From: Phycisphaerales bacterium | GTDB taxonomy: Bacteria > Planctomycetota > Phycisphaerae > Phycisphaerales > SM1A02 | Reading direction: 5' to 3' | Length of the DNA stretch: 64,000 nucleotides | NCBI GenBank assembly: GCA_022447205.1 | Contig: JAKVBQ010000015.1 | Span: 1 to 64,000, forward strand | In this document: positions 16,336 to 25,536 of the stretch, piece after piece | How positions within the stretch are numbered: position 1 is the stretch's first letter | Layout: every line of letters starts with the position of its first letter | Program-made: the position numbers and the translations under genes | The notes under the pieces: model-generated | Database searches by the model: none | Told to the model about the DNA's origin: nothing | The model's input: only the letters and a program-made list of their open reading frames with translations

Positions 16336-18189
16336 ATGACCACCACCGCCAACGCCGATCTCCGCAACGTCGCCATCATTGCGCATGTCGATCATGGCAA
16401 GACGACCCTCGTCGATTCACTGCTGGCCTTCTGCGGGTCGCTGGCTGCCGAACGGGAACAGACCGACTGCGTGCTCGATTCCGATCCGCTCGAACGCGAG
16501 CGGGGGATCACGATCACCTCCAAGAACTGCGCGGTCAACTACCACCCGTCGACGGGTGACCACGCCGACAACAACCATCGCATCAACCTCATCGACACCC
16601 CGGGCCACGCCGACTTCGGTGGGGAGGTCGAGCGTGTGCTCAAGATGGCGGACGGAGTCCTGCTGCTCGTGGATGCGTTCGAGGGTCCGATGCCGCAGAC
16701 CAGGTTCGTGCTGGGCAAGGCGCTGGAACTCGGGCACCCGATCGTCGTGGTGATCAACAAGTGTGACCGGCCGAACGCGCGCCCCACCGAGGTCATCGAC
16801 GAGATCTTCGATCTCCTGATCTCACTGGAAGCGGATGACGATCGACTGGACTTCCCGGTGGTCTACGCTTCCGGTCGCGATGGCTGGACCTCGCTCGAGG
16901 ACGATGCGACCGAAGGTGACATGGGTCCGTTGCTCGACGCGATCGTCACGCATCTTCCGGCTCCGATCGGTGACGCGGATCGACCGCTCCAGATGCTGAT
17001 CGCCAGTCAGGACTACTCGCCGTACGCGGGTCGGATCGCGATCGGGCGCGTCTTCGCCGGTTCGATTCGTTCCGGGGAGGATGTCACGATCTGCCATGAG
17101 GACGGCAACCGGATCGCGCGGGTGCAGAAGCTCTACCGTTTCCAGGATCTCGGCCGCGCCGCGGTCGACGAGGTGCTGGTCGGGGACCTGTGTGCGGTGG
17201 AAGGACTCGGTGACTTCGAGATCGGCGACACCATCGCCTGCCCGGAGTCTCCCGAGGCGATCGCACGGATCGCCGTCGACGAGCCGACGCTGCACATGCT
17301 CTTCCGGATCAACGACTCACCGAACGCCGGGACCTCCGGGAAGTACGTGACCTCTCGCCAGCTCAAGGAACGACTGGCGCGCGAAGTCCGCGCGAATCTG
17401 GCTCTCCGCGTCGAGCCCGGTGACACCGCCGAGGAGTTCCGTGTCTCCGGCAGGGGGCTCCTCCACCTCGGAATCCTCCTCGAGAACATGCGTCGAGAGG
17501 GGTACGAACTCACCGTGGGACGTCCCCAGGTCATCGAGCGGGAGATCGACGGCAAGCGATGCGAACCGATCGAACGACTGACCGTCGATGTCGACCAGGA
17601 CCAGGTCGGTTCGGCGATGGAACTCCTCGGGGCCCGAGGTGGCGAGGTGCAGTCGCTCGAACCCCGTGCCGATCGGATGCACATCGACTGCGAGATGCCC
17701 GCCCGCGGGTTGATCGGGATGCGCAGCCAGATGCTCACCGCCACCGCAGGTGATGCCGTCATGTACCACTCGTTCCTTCGCTATGCGCCCGCCAAGTCGA
17801 GCGTCTATCGACGAACGAACGGAGTGCTGGTCGCGACCCAGGCTGGTCAGGCGACGACCTACTCGATGCTGAACCTCACCCAGCGAGGGACGATGTTCGT
17901 CGAGCCGCAGGACGTCATCTACGCCGGTCAGGTCGTCGGCGAGAACAGTCGCGACAACGATCTCGGCGTGAACGTCGTCAAGGGCAAGGCGTTCTCCAAC
18001 GTCCGTGAGTCCACCAAGGAGGCGACGGTGGTCCTGAAGGCCCCGAAGCTCCACACCCTCGAGAGTGCCCTCGAGTACATCGAGGACGACGAACTGGTGG
18101 AGATCACCCCCGATGCGATCCGAATGCGCAAGAAGGTTCTCGACGAGAACAAGCGCAAGCAGATGAGTCGTCGCAAGGAAAAGGCCTGA
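16336..18189 (+). CDS. typA: ribosome-associated GTPase TypA/BipA
   Basis: A 617-residue translational GTPase of normal TypA length. G1 is [10 protein letters not shown] (residues 16-25), switch II/G3 is [15 protein letters not shown]4 is NKCDRPNAR, and the TypA-specific C-terminal part includes [11 protein letters not shown] and [17 protein letters not shown]. It binds 70S ribosomes and acts in ribosome assembly and stress adaptation. No clear Shine-Dalgarno sequence is seen before the ATG; an upstream in-frame start at 16222 would add a Pro-rich stretch foreign to the family. The gene ends 3 bases before the GTG of the next flavoprotein, implying co-expression. Confidence 0.95.
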   Translation: MTTTANADLRNVAIIAHVDHGKTTLVDSLLAFCGSLAAEREQTDCVLDSDPLERERGITITSKNCAVNYHPSTGDHADNNHRINLIDTPGHADFGGEVERVLKMADGVLLLVDAFEGPMPQTRFVLGKALELGHPIVVVINKCDRPNARPTEVIDEIFDLLISLEADDDRLDFPVVYASGRDGWTSLEDDATEGDMGPLLDAIVTHLPAPIGDADRPLQMLIASQDYSPYAGRIAIGRVFAGSIRSGEDVTICHEDGNRIARVQKLYRFQDLGRAAVDEVLVGDLCAVEGLGDFEIGDTIACPESPEAIARIAVDEPTLHMLFRINDSPNAGTSGKYVTSRQLKERLAREVRANLALRVEPGDTAEEFRVSGRGLLHLGILLENMRREGYELTVGRPQVIEREIDGKRCEPIERLTVDVDQDQVGSAMELLGARGGEVQSLEPRADRMHIDCEMPARGLIGMRSQMLTATAGDAVMYHSFLRYAPAKSSVYRRTNGVLVATQAGQATTYSMLNLTQRGTMFVEPQDVIYAGQVVGENSRDNDLGVNVVKGKAFSNVRESTKEATVVLKAPKLHTLESALEYIEDDELVEITPDAIRMRKKVLDENKRKQMSRRKEKA

Positions 18190-18192
18190 GTC

Positions 18193-19431
18193 GTGTCGCG
18201 GCCCGACTCGAGCCAGGTCCTCGTCATCGGCGCGGGCATGTCCGGTCTCGCCGCGGCCCGGACCCTCGTCGAGCAGGGTCGGTCGGTCCGGGTGCTCGAG
18301 GCGAGCGATCGAGTGGGCGGCCGGCTCGGTGGTCGCGTCGTGGATGGCATCGCCTGTGACCTCGGTTTCCAGGTCCTGATGTCGAACTACACGGCACTGG
18401 AACAGCTGGTGCCCCGTTCGGTCGTGCCGAGGCGTGCCTTCCTTCCTGGCGCACTGGTCTGGACCGGTTCGGAACACATCAGGGTGATCGATCCCAAGCG
18501 ATCCTTCCTCGCCGCGTGGAGGCCGCTGCGGAGCGGGCTTGTCGGGTGGCGTGACATCAGGGCGGCGAATCGATGTCGGCTCATGGCTCGAAGCCTCGAT
18601 CGAGGTGGTGCGGGTCAGCCGGGTTCGGCGATGGCCCTGATCGAGCGCGTGGGTTTCCGTCCCACCTTCATCGAACGGTTCCTGAGACCCTTCTTCGGCG
18701 GGGTGTTCCTGGACGAGTCGCTCGACGTGCCTGCGGATCGCTTCCTCGAGACCCTGCATCGATTCTCGACCGGTTTCGCGGAGCTGCCTGAAGGCGGGAT
18801 GCAGGGAGTCGCCGAGGCGATGGCCGATCCGATTCGTGAACTCATCGAGCTGGATGCCCGCGTGGAATCGATCGAACCCGGCGTCGGCGTGACCCTCGTC
18901 GACGGCCGGAGAGTCGAGTCCCCGACCCTGGTCCTTGCCACCGAGCATGATGTCACGAGGGGACTTCTCGAAGGGACCGACGGGATGGACTCCGATGAGG
19001 GTTGGTCGGGCACCACGGCGGTCCATTTCATCTCGGATCGACCGGCGGTAACGGAACCGATCATCGCGCTGAACGGAAGTGGAGTCGGTGCATTGAACCT
19101 GGTCTGCAGCCCGAGTTCGGTCTCACCGGGTTACGCGCCTGCTGGTTCCCAGAGCATTCTTGCCAGCATGCGACCAGGGAACCGTGCGTTGGGCACGGTC
19201 GACGTCGAACAGGTGCGTTCGGAGGCGGGAATGGTCCTTGGTGTCGACGCTTCGGGATGGCGTCATGTCACCACGATGTCGATACCCCGCGCCCTGCCCG
19301 CGACCACGCCATCGGAGCTGACGGCTGAAGGTCCGGCTGGTGTTCACGTGGTCGGTGACTGGATGGGGCATCCTTCGATCGAAGGTGCGGTTCGGAGCGG
19401 CATTCGAGCCGCAAAGACGATCCTCTCCTGA
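18193..19431 (+). CDS. FAD-dependent amine-oxidase/phytoene-desaturase-like oxidoreductase
   Basis: A 412-residue flavoprotein starting with GTG 3 bases after typA; the first internal ATG falls inside the FAD fold (GAGMSGL), so GTG is required. The N-terminus is VLVIGAGMSGLAAARTL followed by VLEASDRVGGRLGG, the GG-R(V)GGR signature of protoporphyrinogen oxidase/monoamine oxidase/CrtI-like enzymes, and the C-terminus has GVHVVGDWMGHPSIEGAVRSG, the second FAD contact. It would oxidise an amine or desaturate a lipid-like substrate. Context gives no clear pathway beyond coupling to typA, which is probably incidental. Confidence 0.85.
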   Translation: MSRPDSSQVLVIGAGMSGLAAARTLVEQGRSVRVLEASDRVGGRLGGRVVDGIACDLGFQVLMSNYTALEQLVPRSVVPRRAFLPGALVWTGSEHIRVIDPKRSFLAAWRPLRSGLVGWRDIRAANRCRLMARSLDRGGAGQPGSAMALIERVGFRPTFIERFLRPFFGGVFLDESLDVPADRFLETLHRFSTGFAELPEGGMQGVAEAMADPIRELIELDARVESIEPGVGVTLVDGRRVESPTLVLATEHDVTRGLLEGTDGMDSDEGWSGTTAVHFISDRPAVTEPIIALNGSGVGALNLVCSPSSVSPGYAPAGSQSILASMRPGNRALGTVDVEQVRSEAGMVLGVDASGWRHVTTMSIPRALPATTPSELTAEGPAGVHVVGDWMGHPSIEGAVRSGIRAAKTILS

Positions 19432-19486
19432 AGGTTTCTCGCGCCGGCTCGTTCGGTTCCCCTGAATTCGATGGCGATGGTGTTCT

Positions 19487-20014
19487 TCAGGCAAGCCTGG
19501 GCGGTCGCTCCAGGAGTCCGACTCGGAGTGCTCCGTGGAGTCCGATCAGGATCGCCTCCGCAGCATCGTGCTTGAGGGCACCTCTTGGTTTCGGTGCGCC
19601 ACTCCAATCGATGATCTTCCTGGCCAGTCCGTCCGCTTCGCGTTTGGCCCGGTCGCCCGACCTCTGCTGGCGTGGGAGCATCAGGCCCCGCCTCCAGTCC
19701 TCCGCCTGAATCTGATTGAATCGAATGTCACGGAAGGCCGCGTGCTTCTCCCAGATCAGTGCGAGGTCGCCGCCTCCCTCGAGCCAGATCCACCCGAGAC
19801 CCGGATGACCGTCGATGATGCTTGCCGAGCCCCTGCGGAGTTCGGCGTTCGAGGAGAAGTGCTTCGACCGATACGAGACCAGTCGTCCGTCCGGTCCGTA
19901 GAGCGCCAGCCCCGTTCGAAGACCGAGGTCGACCGCCAGGAGATGACGGTGCGACGCATCGCCCTGGGACGTCGTGGTTGATTCTGGTGACCCTGTCGGT
20001 GGCTTGTCGGACAC
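19487..20014 (-). CDS. RuvC/RNase H-fold protein
   Basis: A 175-residue protein starting with GTG. It has the RNase H-like opening LLAVDLGLRTGLALYG (about residues 25-40; first catalytic Asp), a central Glu in WIWLEGGGDLALIW (about 75-88) and a terminal HDAAEAILIGLHG (about 148-160) that supplies the last acidic residue, the same order as RuvC/YqgF resolvases. It is about the length of RuvC but without RuvC's usual DNA-binding loop motifs. A role as a structure-specific nuclease or resolvase is an inference. It lies downstream of the RlmK-like gene on the same strand but has its own -10-like element. Confidence 0.6.
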   Translation of the reverse strand: MSDKPPTGSPESTTTSQGDASHRHLLAVDLGLRTGLALYGPDGRLVSYRSKHFSSNAELRRGSASIIDGHPGLGWIWLEGGGDLALIWEKHAAFRDIRFNQIQAEDWRRGLMLPRQQRSGDRAKREADGLARKIIDWSGAPKPRGALKHDAAEAILIGLHGALRVGLLERPPRLA

Positions 20015-20020
20015 GGAGCC

Positions 20021-20026
20021 ATGCTA
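20021..20026 (-). promoter_or_regulatory. -10-like hexamer TAGCAT, 6 nt before GTG at 20014
   Basis: TAGCAT read on the minus strand, directly followed by GGCTCC and the GTG start. Confidence 0.35.
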
Positions 20027-20038
20027 GCACCTGGCGTG

Positions 20039-21076
20039 TCAGTCCCGCACCTGGTCCTGGTCGCCGGAGTCCGTCCTTCGCCGATTCTTCGGTTTCCAAC
20101 CTTCCGCCAGTCGCCAGCACCTGTGGATCCGACGATTGCGAAAGTCCTCGGGCACGGAGCGGTGACTGATCTCATGCGCGCCGAAGCCTGACGGCACCTT
20201 CGTCATGTCGAGGTCGAAGCTCCGGGAATTCGTCGAGAAGAAGACCTCGCCACCCGGAGCGACGAAACGCGATATCCAGTCCAGAAGTTGCGGATGGTCG
20301 CGATCGATTGCGAAGGAATCCGCCTTCATGCGCTTGGAGTTCGAGAACGTGGGGGGGTCGCAGATCACGATGTCATAGCGATCCTCGCCCTGTGGTCCGG
20401 CCTCGAGCCACTGCAGGCAGTCTGCACGGATCGCCTGATGGTCCGCGTCAAGGATCATGCCGTTGAGCCCGAGGTTGCGTTCGTACCATTCGAGGTAGGT
20501 TCGCGACATGTCGATGGTGGTCGTTCTTGCCGCGCCTCCGGCACGGGCATGCACGCTGAATGCGCCGGTGTATGCGAAGAGGTTCAGGACCCGCTTCCCC
20601 GATGCCCGCTGGCGGACGGCAAGGCGAGTGGGACGGTGGTCCAGGAAGAGCCCGACGTCGAGGTAGTCCGTCAGGTTGATCTCGAACCTGGACCCGTGCT
20701 CGAGAACGAACTTCACCTCACCCCTGGATTCGAGTTTTTCATACTGCAGGCGCTCACCATGACCGCTGCGCTGCCTGCCTCGGTACTTCGTGAAGAGTCG
20801 GGATCGAGTGATGTCCAGCCCCGACAGGATCTCCGCCTCCGCGGCACGGCGGTAGGCCAGTGCCTCATCGAGATCCTCGTCCCGCCTCCGCTCATGAAAC
20901 CAGGCGACGGCATCCCCTTCACGTGATGGATCCTCCGACCCGAGGTCACCGAACCAGTCGATGACGATCGGGTACTCGGGGATGTCGCGCTCATAGAGAC
21001 GAAAGCAGGTGATGTCCTGCTTTCGCGCCCATTTGGCGAGGTGCTTCATTCTCCTGGCGAGTCGATCCGCGAGCAT
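20039..21076 (-). CDS. rlmK: 23S rRNA methyltransferase, stand-alone RlmK type
   Basis: A 345-residue protein matching the C-terminal half of E. coli RlmKL, the part that makes m7G2069 in 23S rRNA. Visible signatures are LARRMKHLAKWARKQDITCFRLYERDIPEYP cut into the usual two helices and strand, NLTDYLDVGLFLDHRPTR, LNLFAYTGAFSVHA (SAM motif I), DMSRTYLEWYERN and ICDPPTFSNSKRM (catalytic DPP-F). The THUMP/RlmL half that is fused in gammaproteobacteria is absent here, so this is a single-activity version. No separate rlmL is seen in the window. No Shine-Dalgarno; -10-like element just upstream. Confidence 0.85.
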   Translation of the reverse strand: MLADRLARRMKHLAKWARKQDITCFRLYERDIPEYPIVIDWFGDLGSEDPSREGDAVAWFHERRRDEDLDEALAYRRAAEAEILSGLDITRSRLFTKYRGRQRSGHGERLQYEKLESRGEVKFVLEHGSRFEINLTDYLDVGLFLDHRPTRLAVRQRASGKRVLNLFAYTGAFSVHARAGGAARTTTIDMSRTYLEWYERNLGLNGMILDADHQAIRADCLQWLEAGPQGEDRYDIVICDPPTFSNSKRMKADSFAIDRDHPQLLDWISRFVAPGGEVFFSTNSRSFDLDMTKVPSGFGAHEISHRSVPEDFRNRRIHRCWRLAEGWKPKNRRRTDSGDQDQVRD

Positions 21077-21083
21077 CCATCAA

Positions 21084-21089
21084 AGGATA
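21084..21089 (-). promoter_or_regulatory. -10-like hexamer TATCCT, 7 nt before start at 21076
   Basis: TATCCT on the minus strand is followed by TTGATGG and the ATG. Confidence 0.35.
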
Positions 21090-21122
21090 ACAGCCCGCCT
21101 GAGCGCCGCTGCCTGACCGGGA

Positions 21123-22565
21123 TCAGGGTGCCCAGCCGCCCAGAACCAGTGACAGGTCGGAGCCGCTGACCGAACCGTCGCCATCGATGTCCCCCGGACA
21201 GTCGCCGCACGCTCCCCAGGAACCAAGGAGGATCGCGATGTCGGCACCATTCACGCGTCCGTCCCGGTCGAGGTCGGCGAGGTCATGGAAGGTCAGTTCG
21301 AGCTCCGCCGTGGTGGTGCGTCCGCGCTTTCCGGTCGAACTGGCATGGCTGTCCGCCCACAGTCGGTATGCCCCGGGTGGGAGTTCGATCTCGACCGAGT
21401 CACATTCCGTGCCTTCACTCTCCAGGAATGAATAGTAGAAGGACTGCTTGGTGGCGGGTTCCCAGACCCGGATCTCGGTGAAGCCGGAATCGGCATCGGT
21501 CGCCTCGTCGCCCGGATAGGGGTGCTGCGAGGAGTCGTGGCAGCTCCGGATGTCGATGGTGGACGCTCGCTGGAGTTGGAAGTCGAAGTCGTAGTAGATG
21601 TCCGACTGCCATGCCAGGTAGCAGAGGCCCGCGTTCGTGTCGCCGGCGGTCCTCGTGGTGGCCTCCGACGTCAACAGGATGACGTTGCCGTTCGCGATGC
21701 CCCGCGTAGCCGTGCTGCAACGGTTCCTGTCGGCATCGACCGAGTAGCATGACCCGTCCTCGTCACCTTCGAATGAACGGGAGAAGAAGCTCGGAAGGTC
21801 CTCGTAGCTCTCCGTGAGCTGGGTCTCGTCATGACTCGTCGATTCGGCGGGGAACTCACCGGTGAAATCCTGCTGGACGAAGACTCCGATGCCATCGAAG
21901 ATCGTCATGGAGGGAACGGGTCGTGCCTGGAGCGAGATCTGGAGCTCGGTCGATGATCCGCAGTTGCAGCTGGATCCGGCATCGAACTCGAACGTGAGTG
22001 TGTAACTTCCCGCTGGCAGCATCCGCTCGTAGAACCCGCAGCTGGTTCCATCCATCGTGCTCGAGGCCCAGATCTGCGTCACGACGTCGCCGGTCGCGGT
22101 GTTGGTCAGGAGCGCCGAACCGGAGCTGTAGGTGCTGCCCATGTCGTAGTAGTCGCTGTGGTATCCGGTCTTGCAGGTCTCGAAGCGGACGTGGGCATCG
22201 CGGAGGATCGTGAAGGACACCACGGTGTCGTTGTTGCTGTAGGCGTAGATGTATTCGCCGAAATCCTCGTTGCCGCCGGCCTCGGTTCCGGTGGTGACCA
22301 CGAATCCATTCTCGAAGATGGAACCCTCCGTCGATGAACTCAGGTTTCCGAAGAGCTGGCAGTCCGCTGTCTCGTCGATCGTGATCGGGAGTTCGGCGAA
22401 GTCATCAGCGGAATCGCTGTACGAGTCGCCGTCGTTGCCGCAGCTCGACTGGAAGTAGCCGGAGATCTCCGATGTCATGGAGTCGACCTGCAGCACATCC
22501 CCGGCCATGGCGGAGGAGGCGGCAATGAGCAGGCTCATGGTGGTGTTCGTCGTCGAGTTCAGCAT
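21123..22565 (-). CDS. secreted duplicated-module protein with dockerin-like tail
   Basis: A 480-residue exported protein with an AAGGG ribosome site and signal peptide (MLNSTTNTTMSLLIAASSAMA). It contains two divergent copies of one beta-rich module: both have an acidic Asp/Glu-Asp-Cys start, a C-x(5-6)-G/A turn, a T-x-Y/F-D-F or V-V-S-F strand, an R-x-C pair (ILRDAHVRFETC and LQRASTIDIRSC) and end in an L-P-(A/P)-G-(S/A)-Y strand (ERMLPAGSYTLTFEF and EIELPPGAYRLWADS). The Cys pairs suggest disulfides, fitting an exported location. The shape resembles pre-peptidase/PPC-like or carbohydrate-binding beta-sandwiches. Two dockerin-like loops (DLDRDGRVNGADIAILLGSW, DIDGDGSVSGSDLSLVLGGW) finish it. 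Ligand unknown. Confidence 0.7.
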   Translation of the reverse strand: MLNSTTNTTMSLLIAASSAMAGDVLQVDSMTSEISGYFQSSCGNDGDSYSDSADDFAELPITIDETADCQLFGNLSSSTEGSIFENGFVVTTGTEAGGNEDFGEYIYAYSNNDTVVSFTILRDAHVRFETCKTGYHSDYYDMGSTYSSGSALLTNTATGDVVTQIWASSTMDGTSCGFYERMLPAGSYTLTFEFDAGSSCNCGSSTELQISLQARPVPSMTIFDGIGVFVQQDFTGEFPAESTSHDETQLTESYEDLPSFFSRSFEGDEDGSCYSVDADRNRCSTATRGIANGNVILLTSEATTRTAGDTNAGLCYLAWQSDIYYDFDFQLQRASTIDIRSCHDSSQHPYPGDEATDADSGFTEIRVWEPATKQSFYYSFLESEGTECDSVEIELPPGAYRLWADSHASSTGKRGRTTTAELELTFHDLADLDRDGRVNGADIAILLGSWGACGDCPGDIDGDGSVSGSDLSLVLGGWAP

Positions 22566-22721
22566 CTTTCGGACCCTTCCTGGTCATGGAGGCACTTGCT
22601 TGAAACAGCCGGAAGCCAAGGGCTCGATCCTACCGGACGCCCCGGCCGGCACTCAAGGCTGGTTTCGAACTTGGTCCCCGTTTTTCGCCCCCCATGAACG
22701 ACAGGGGGGTGGTTATCGCGG

Positions 22722-23606
22722 TCAGCCCGGTTGGTTCCCGTTCGGGGGTCCCTCATCCGGTAGCTCGAGAAGGAACCGTTTCGCCGATCGAGGTTCCTCT
22801 TCCAGGAGCACCAGGTATTCCTCTTCGTCGGAGAGGAAGCACTTCAGCCACGTGAGGGCGATCCGGCCGACGTCGCCATCGGCATTCGTCGGACTGTAGG
22901 CGAGTGAATGCGAACCGTCGCGGACTTCGTAGTAGAGCCGGGGGGTGGTGTCCGGTGTCTTCCTGAAGTGGACCAGTGCATGCATGCTGGGTGGTGCCGG
23001 GGTGTCATCCTCACCGGCGAGGATCATCACCGGGACCGGATGATTGAAGGAGTGACCCGGTTTCCAGGGGCACAAGGCCAGCACCACGTCGAGATCAGGA
23101 TCCTGGACGGCCGCCTGTTGTGCGCCACCTCCACCCATCGACCAGCCGCCGACGCCGATGCGTTCGGTGTCGAGTCTGCCGTTCAGGGGAGACTCCTTCC
23201 GTGTGTTCTCCGCCTCCAGCGTGGTCACTGCATCGAGGAGTGCATCCGCCCGGGCTTCCGGCATCGCATTCCGCTGGTTGGTGCCGATGGTCATCGTCAC
23301 GATGCCGTGGGATGCCAGGAACGGTCCCCATCGACTGACGGAGCGTTCCGATGCCATGAAACCGGGGACGATCACGATGCCCGGCAGGGGGCCTTCGGCA
23401 TCGGTCGGGTAGTGAATCGTCGCGCCGTCGTAGCCGGGCCCGTTCCGGATGCCGTCGCGTTCCCTCAGTTTCGCCGTCTCATGGGGGCCCGATCCGGTGA
23501 CCGATGCCTTCAGCCGTCCGATTCGATCGTCCTGGGCCGAGTCCTGTCCATGAAGAGGACTCGTTGCGAACAGGAGACACGTGACAAGACCCGTGAGAGG
23601 ACGCAT
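22722..23606 (-). CDS. secreted PETase/cutinase-like polyester or lipid hydrolase
   Basis: A 294-residue exported alpha/beta hydrolase (signal MRPLTGLVTCLLFATSPLHGQ). It matches, from memory, the whole core of bacterial cutinases and Ideonella PETase: IVIVPGFMASE (oxyanion residue Phe83 where PETase has Tyr87), RWGPFLASHGIV, GGWSMGGGG with nucleophile Ser156, CPWKPG (Trp181, equivalent to the PETase wobbling Trp), AGEDDTPAPP (Asp201) and DGSHSLAY (His233). Trp155 before the serine and Ser234 after the histidine are the PETase-type choices rather than the His/Phe of thermophilic cutinases. The two cysteine pairs of PETase are missing. It probably cleaves polyester, cutin-like or lipid esters. 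Last gene of a three-gene operon, 10 bases after the upstream stop. Confidence 0.85.
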   Translation of the reverse strand: MRPLTGLVTCLLFATSPLHGQDSAQDDRIGRLKASVTGSGPHETAKLRERDGIRNGPGYDGATIHYPTDAEGPLPGIVIVPGFMASERSVSRWGPFLASHGIVTMTIGTNQRNAMPEARADALLDAVTTLEAENTRKESPLNGRLDTERIGVGGWSMGGGGAQQAAVQDPDLDVVLALCPWKPGHSFNHPVPVMILAGEDDTPAPPSMHALVHFRKTPDTTPRLYYEVRDGSHSLAYSPTNADGDVGRIALTWLKCFLSDEEEYLVLLEEEPRSAKRFLLELPDEGPPNGNQPG

Positions 23607-23616
23607 GATTTCTCGC

Positions 23617-25536
23617 CTATCGGCCACGTCGCTCACCACCGTTCTTCTTGTTCGGGTCCTCCGGCGGGGTCTTGCCTCGTCTTCTCGGAAGAGCTTCGGC
23701 GCACTCCATGCCGGTGAGGAGCGCTTGCAGTCGGCTGTCGATCTGCTCGTCGACTGCACCGAACTGTTCTGCACCTGGCTCCCGCCAGCCGGAGACACCG
23801 ATTGGGACACTGCTCTTTCGTCCGAGCATGCCGTCGATTCTCGCCTGTGCAATCCTTGGTTCGGTGGCCACTCGGATCTGGATCGCCTGCATCCTGATCG
23901 GCTCGAGTTGCGCCGTGAGATCCGAGGCATATTGAAGGACGGTGTTCCTGCGTTCCTCGTCCAGGTCCTCGCAGGATTCCACGGCGGAGATCGCATGCTC
24001 GCTCCAGCGCGTGCGCACCTGCGGTGCGAATCCCTGTGCCCTGGCGATTCGGGAGAAGCGTCCCGCAGCTTCCGGATCCGACTTCGCGATCATCCCCTCC
24101 AGTTCCGACTGTCCGGCGATCAGGCGGTCCCTGATCGAGATCGCCGCGCTGAGTTCGCTTCGCGCCCGTTGTCCGTGGTTCTCGGTGAGGTTCCTGATGC
24201 CTGAATCGTCTTCATGTCCGTAGGCGACGAAGAGTTCAAGTCCCGAGCGTTCGCGATCCATGCGTGCGCTGTTCCATCGGTCGACCAGTTGGAGCAGCTC
24301 GACCATCGCCGCATCCAGCGAGTCGCGGGTCTCCTCGCTCATCATCGTCTCCCCGAGTGCCTCGCGGATCGCGAGTTCGAGGTTGATGCGCGAGCCGCCC
24401 AGCTTGGAGTCGATCCTTGCCTGTTCGAGGATGAAGCTGTCGAAGATCCCATCCAGTGCCTGTCGCTGTTCTTCGTCGAGAACAAGCACCATGCTCCGGA
24501 CCAGATCCTCGCGCATGCCCCTGCGGTCCGCCTGGAGCGCCTTCGCCAGCTTGAGCGCCTGCTTTCCATCCTGCGGCGTCGCGACCGCCCGGTCGAGATC
24601 GACTCGGCGCCTGTCGATCGCCTTACGGATGGCGTTGATCGATCCCTCGAAACGGTCGACGGCATTCGCCATCCGGACCTGTCTCTCCCCGTCCTCGATC
24701 TTCTCGTCGATCCTGTCACGCATCTCGGTCCAGTCGATCGTCGAACTCACCATGTCGAGGGTGGTGTTCGCTTTCTTGACCCTGGCCAGCATCGTCTCCT
24801 TGCCGTATCGCGTTCGTGCGGCACGAATCGCATCCTTCAGTTCCTCGGCCCTGCGTTCGTAGGTGGTCACGTAATCCTGCAACAGGGTCTCGATGATCGC
24901 ACGGGTCGCTTCGTCCAGTTCCAGCTCCCGAGAGAAGAACTTCAGGTCACGCATCAGGAATTCCGGCCTGATCAGGGTCCGAACGTCGCCCGCATCGGGG
25001 ATTCGAAGTCGGATGGGTGCGAGATTCCCGGTTCGATCGGCATCAAGCATTCGGTCCGACCAGTCGACACCGTCGTTCTTGAACTTGTGGAAGAAGCGGA
25101 CGTCGATGACCTCGAGCCATGTCGAGAGTGCTTCGCCACGCGAGATCGAACCTGTGTAGTGGAGATCGATGATCTCCTCCCTGAATCCCGCGAGTTCATC
25201 CTGCTGCTGGTTGTCCTCGTAGCCATCGAGGTAGATCGCCATCCCGACGTCCGGGCTCAGGGCGTCTTCGGCGGCGGCATAGAGTTCCTTGAGTTCATCG
25301 ATGCCGATCTCGGAATCATCGAGGAGTGCGGCAAAGGCACGAAGGCCGCCTCCAAAGTCCTCGAGCAGCTGTTCGTCCTCCGCCGGCTGGTCGGCCTCCT
25401 CTTCCGGCCGGTCCTCCTCCTGTGCATGAACCAGCACGCAGGAGATCAGCAACAGCGCGATCATCATGACCCGGCAAGCGTGTCCCTGGAAGGGGTGGAA
25501 TCGGGAGCGTGCCGTCTTCAGCTCGTCTGCCGTCAT
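23617..25536 (-). CDS. secreted helical/coiled-coil protein of unknown function (paralogue B)
   Basis: A 639-residue protein of unknown family. An export signal is likely internal to the N-terminus (VMMIALLLISCVLVHAQ, about residues 23-39), preceded by a basic stretch. The rest is almost entirely charged helix, rich in Glu, Arg, Asp and Leu. It is a full-length paralogue of the upstream gene: shared landmarks include RPEFL-RDL, LDEATR-IIE-LL-DYV, FILEQ-R-DSKLGGSRI, RERSGLELFVAY, QGFAPQVRTRWSE, and a late GWREPG-x(5-6)-DEQ-(I/V)-D segment. The C-terminus is Arg/Lys/Gly-rich. The start overlaps the upstream stop (ATGA), so the two paralogues are translationally coupled. Function unknown; a periplasmic scaffold or binding role would fit the composition. 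Confidence 0.75.
   Translation of the reverse strand: MTADELKTARSRFHPFQGHACRVMMIALLLISCVLVHAQEEDRPEEEADQPAEDEQLLEDFGGGLRAFAALLDDSEIGIDELKELYAAAEDALSPDVGMAIYLDGYEDNQQQDELAGFREEIIDLHYTGSISRGEALSTWLEVIDVRFFHKFKNDGVDWSDRMLDADRTGNLAPIRLRIPDAGDVRTLIRPEFLMRDLKFFSRELELDEATRAIIETLLQDYVTTYERRAEELKDAIRAARTRYGKETMLARVKKANTTLDMVSSTIDWTEMRDRIDEKIEDGERQVRMANAVDRFEGSINAIRKAIDRRRVDLDRAVATPQDGKQALKLAKALQADRRGMREDLVRSMVLVLDEEQRQALDGIFDSFILEQARIDSKLGGSRINLELAIREALGETMMSEETRDSLDAAMVELLQLVDRWNSARMDRERSGLELFVAYGHEDDSGIRNLTENHGQRARSELSAAISIRDRLIAGQSELEGMIAKSDPEAAGRFSRIARAQGFAPQVRTRWSEHAISAVESCEDLDEERRNTVLQYASDLTAQLEPIRMQAIQIRVATEPRIAQARIDGMLGRKSSVPIGVSGWREPGAEQFGAVDEQIDSRLQALLTGMECAEALPRRRGKTPPEDPNKKNGGERRGR

Noticed and set aside
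12799-18189. Extending the polyketide operon to include the FHA protein and typA
   Set aside because: The FHA gene has its own ribosome site and promoter-like hexamer after a 71-base gap, and typA is a housekeeping gene, so functional linkage is not supported.
17317-19026. 569-codon minus-strand open frame opposite typA and the flavoprotein gene
   Set aside because: Covers two well supported plus-strand genes and shows no recognisable motif.
22688-22709. CCCCCC/GGGGGG hairpin after the PETase-like gene as a terminator
   Set aside because: On the transcribed minus strand it is followed by CGAAAAACG, not a T-run; the pairing of homopolymers is weak evidence.
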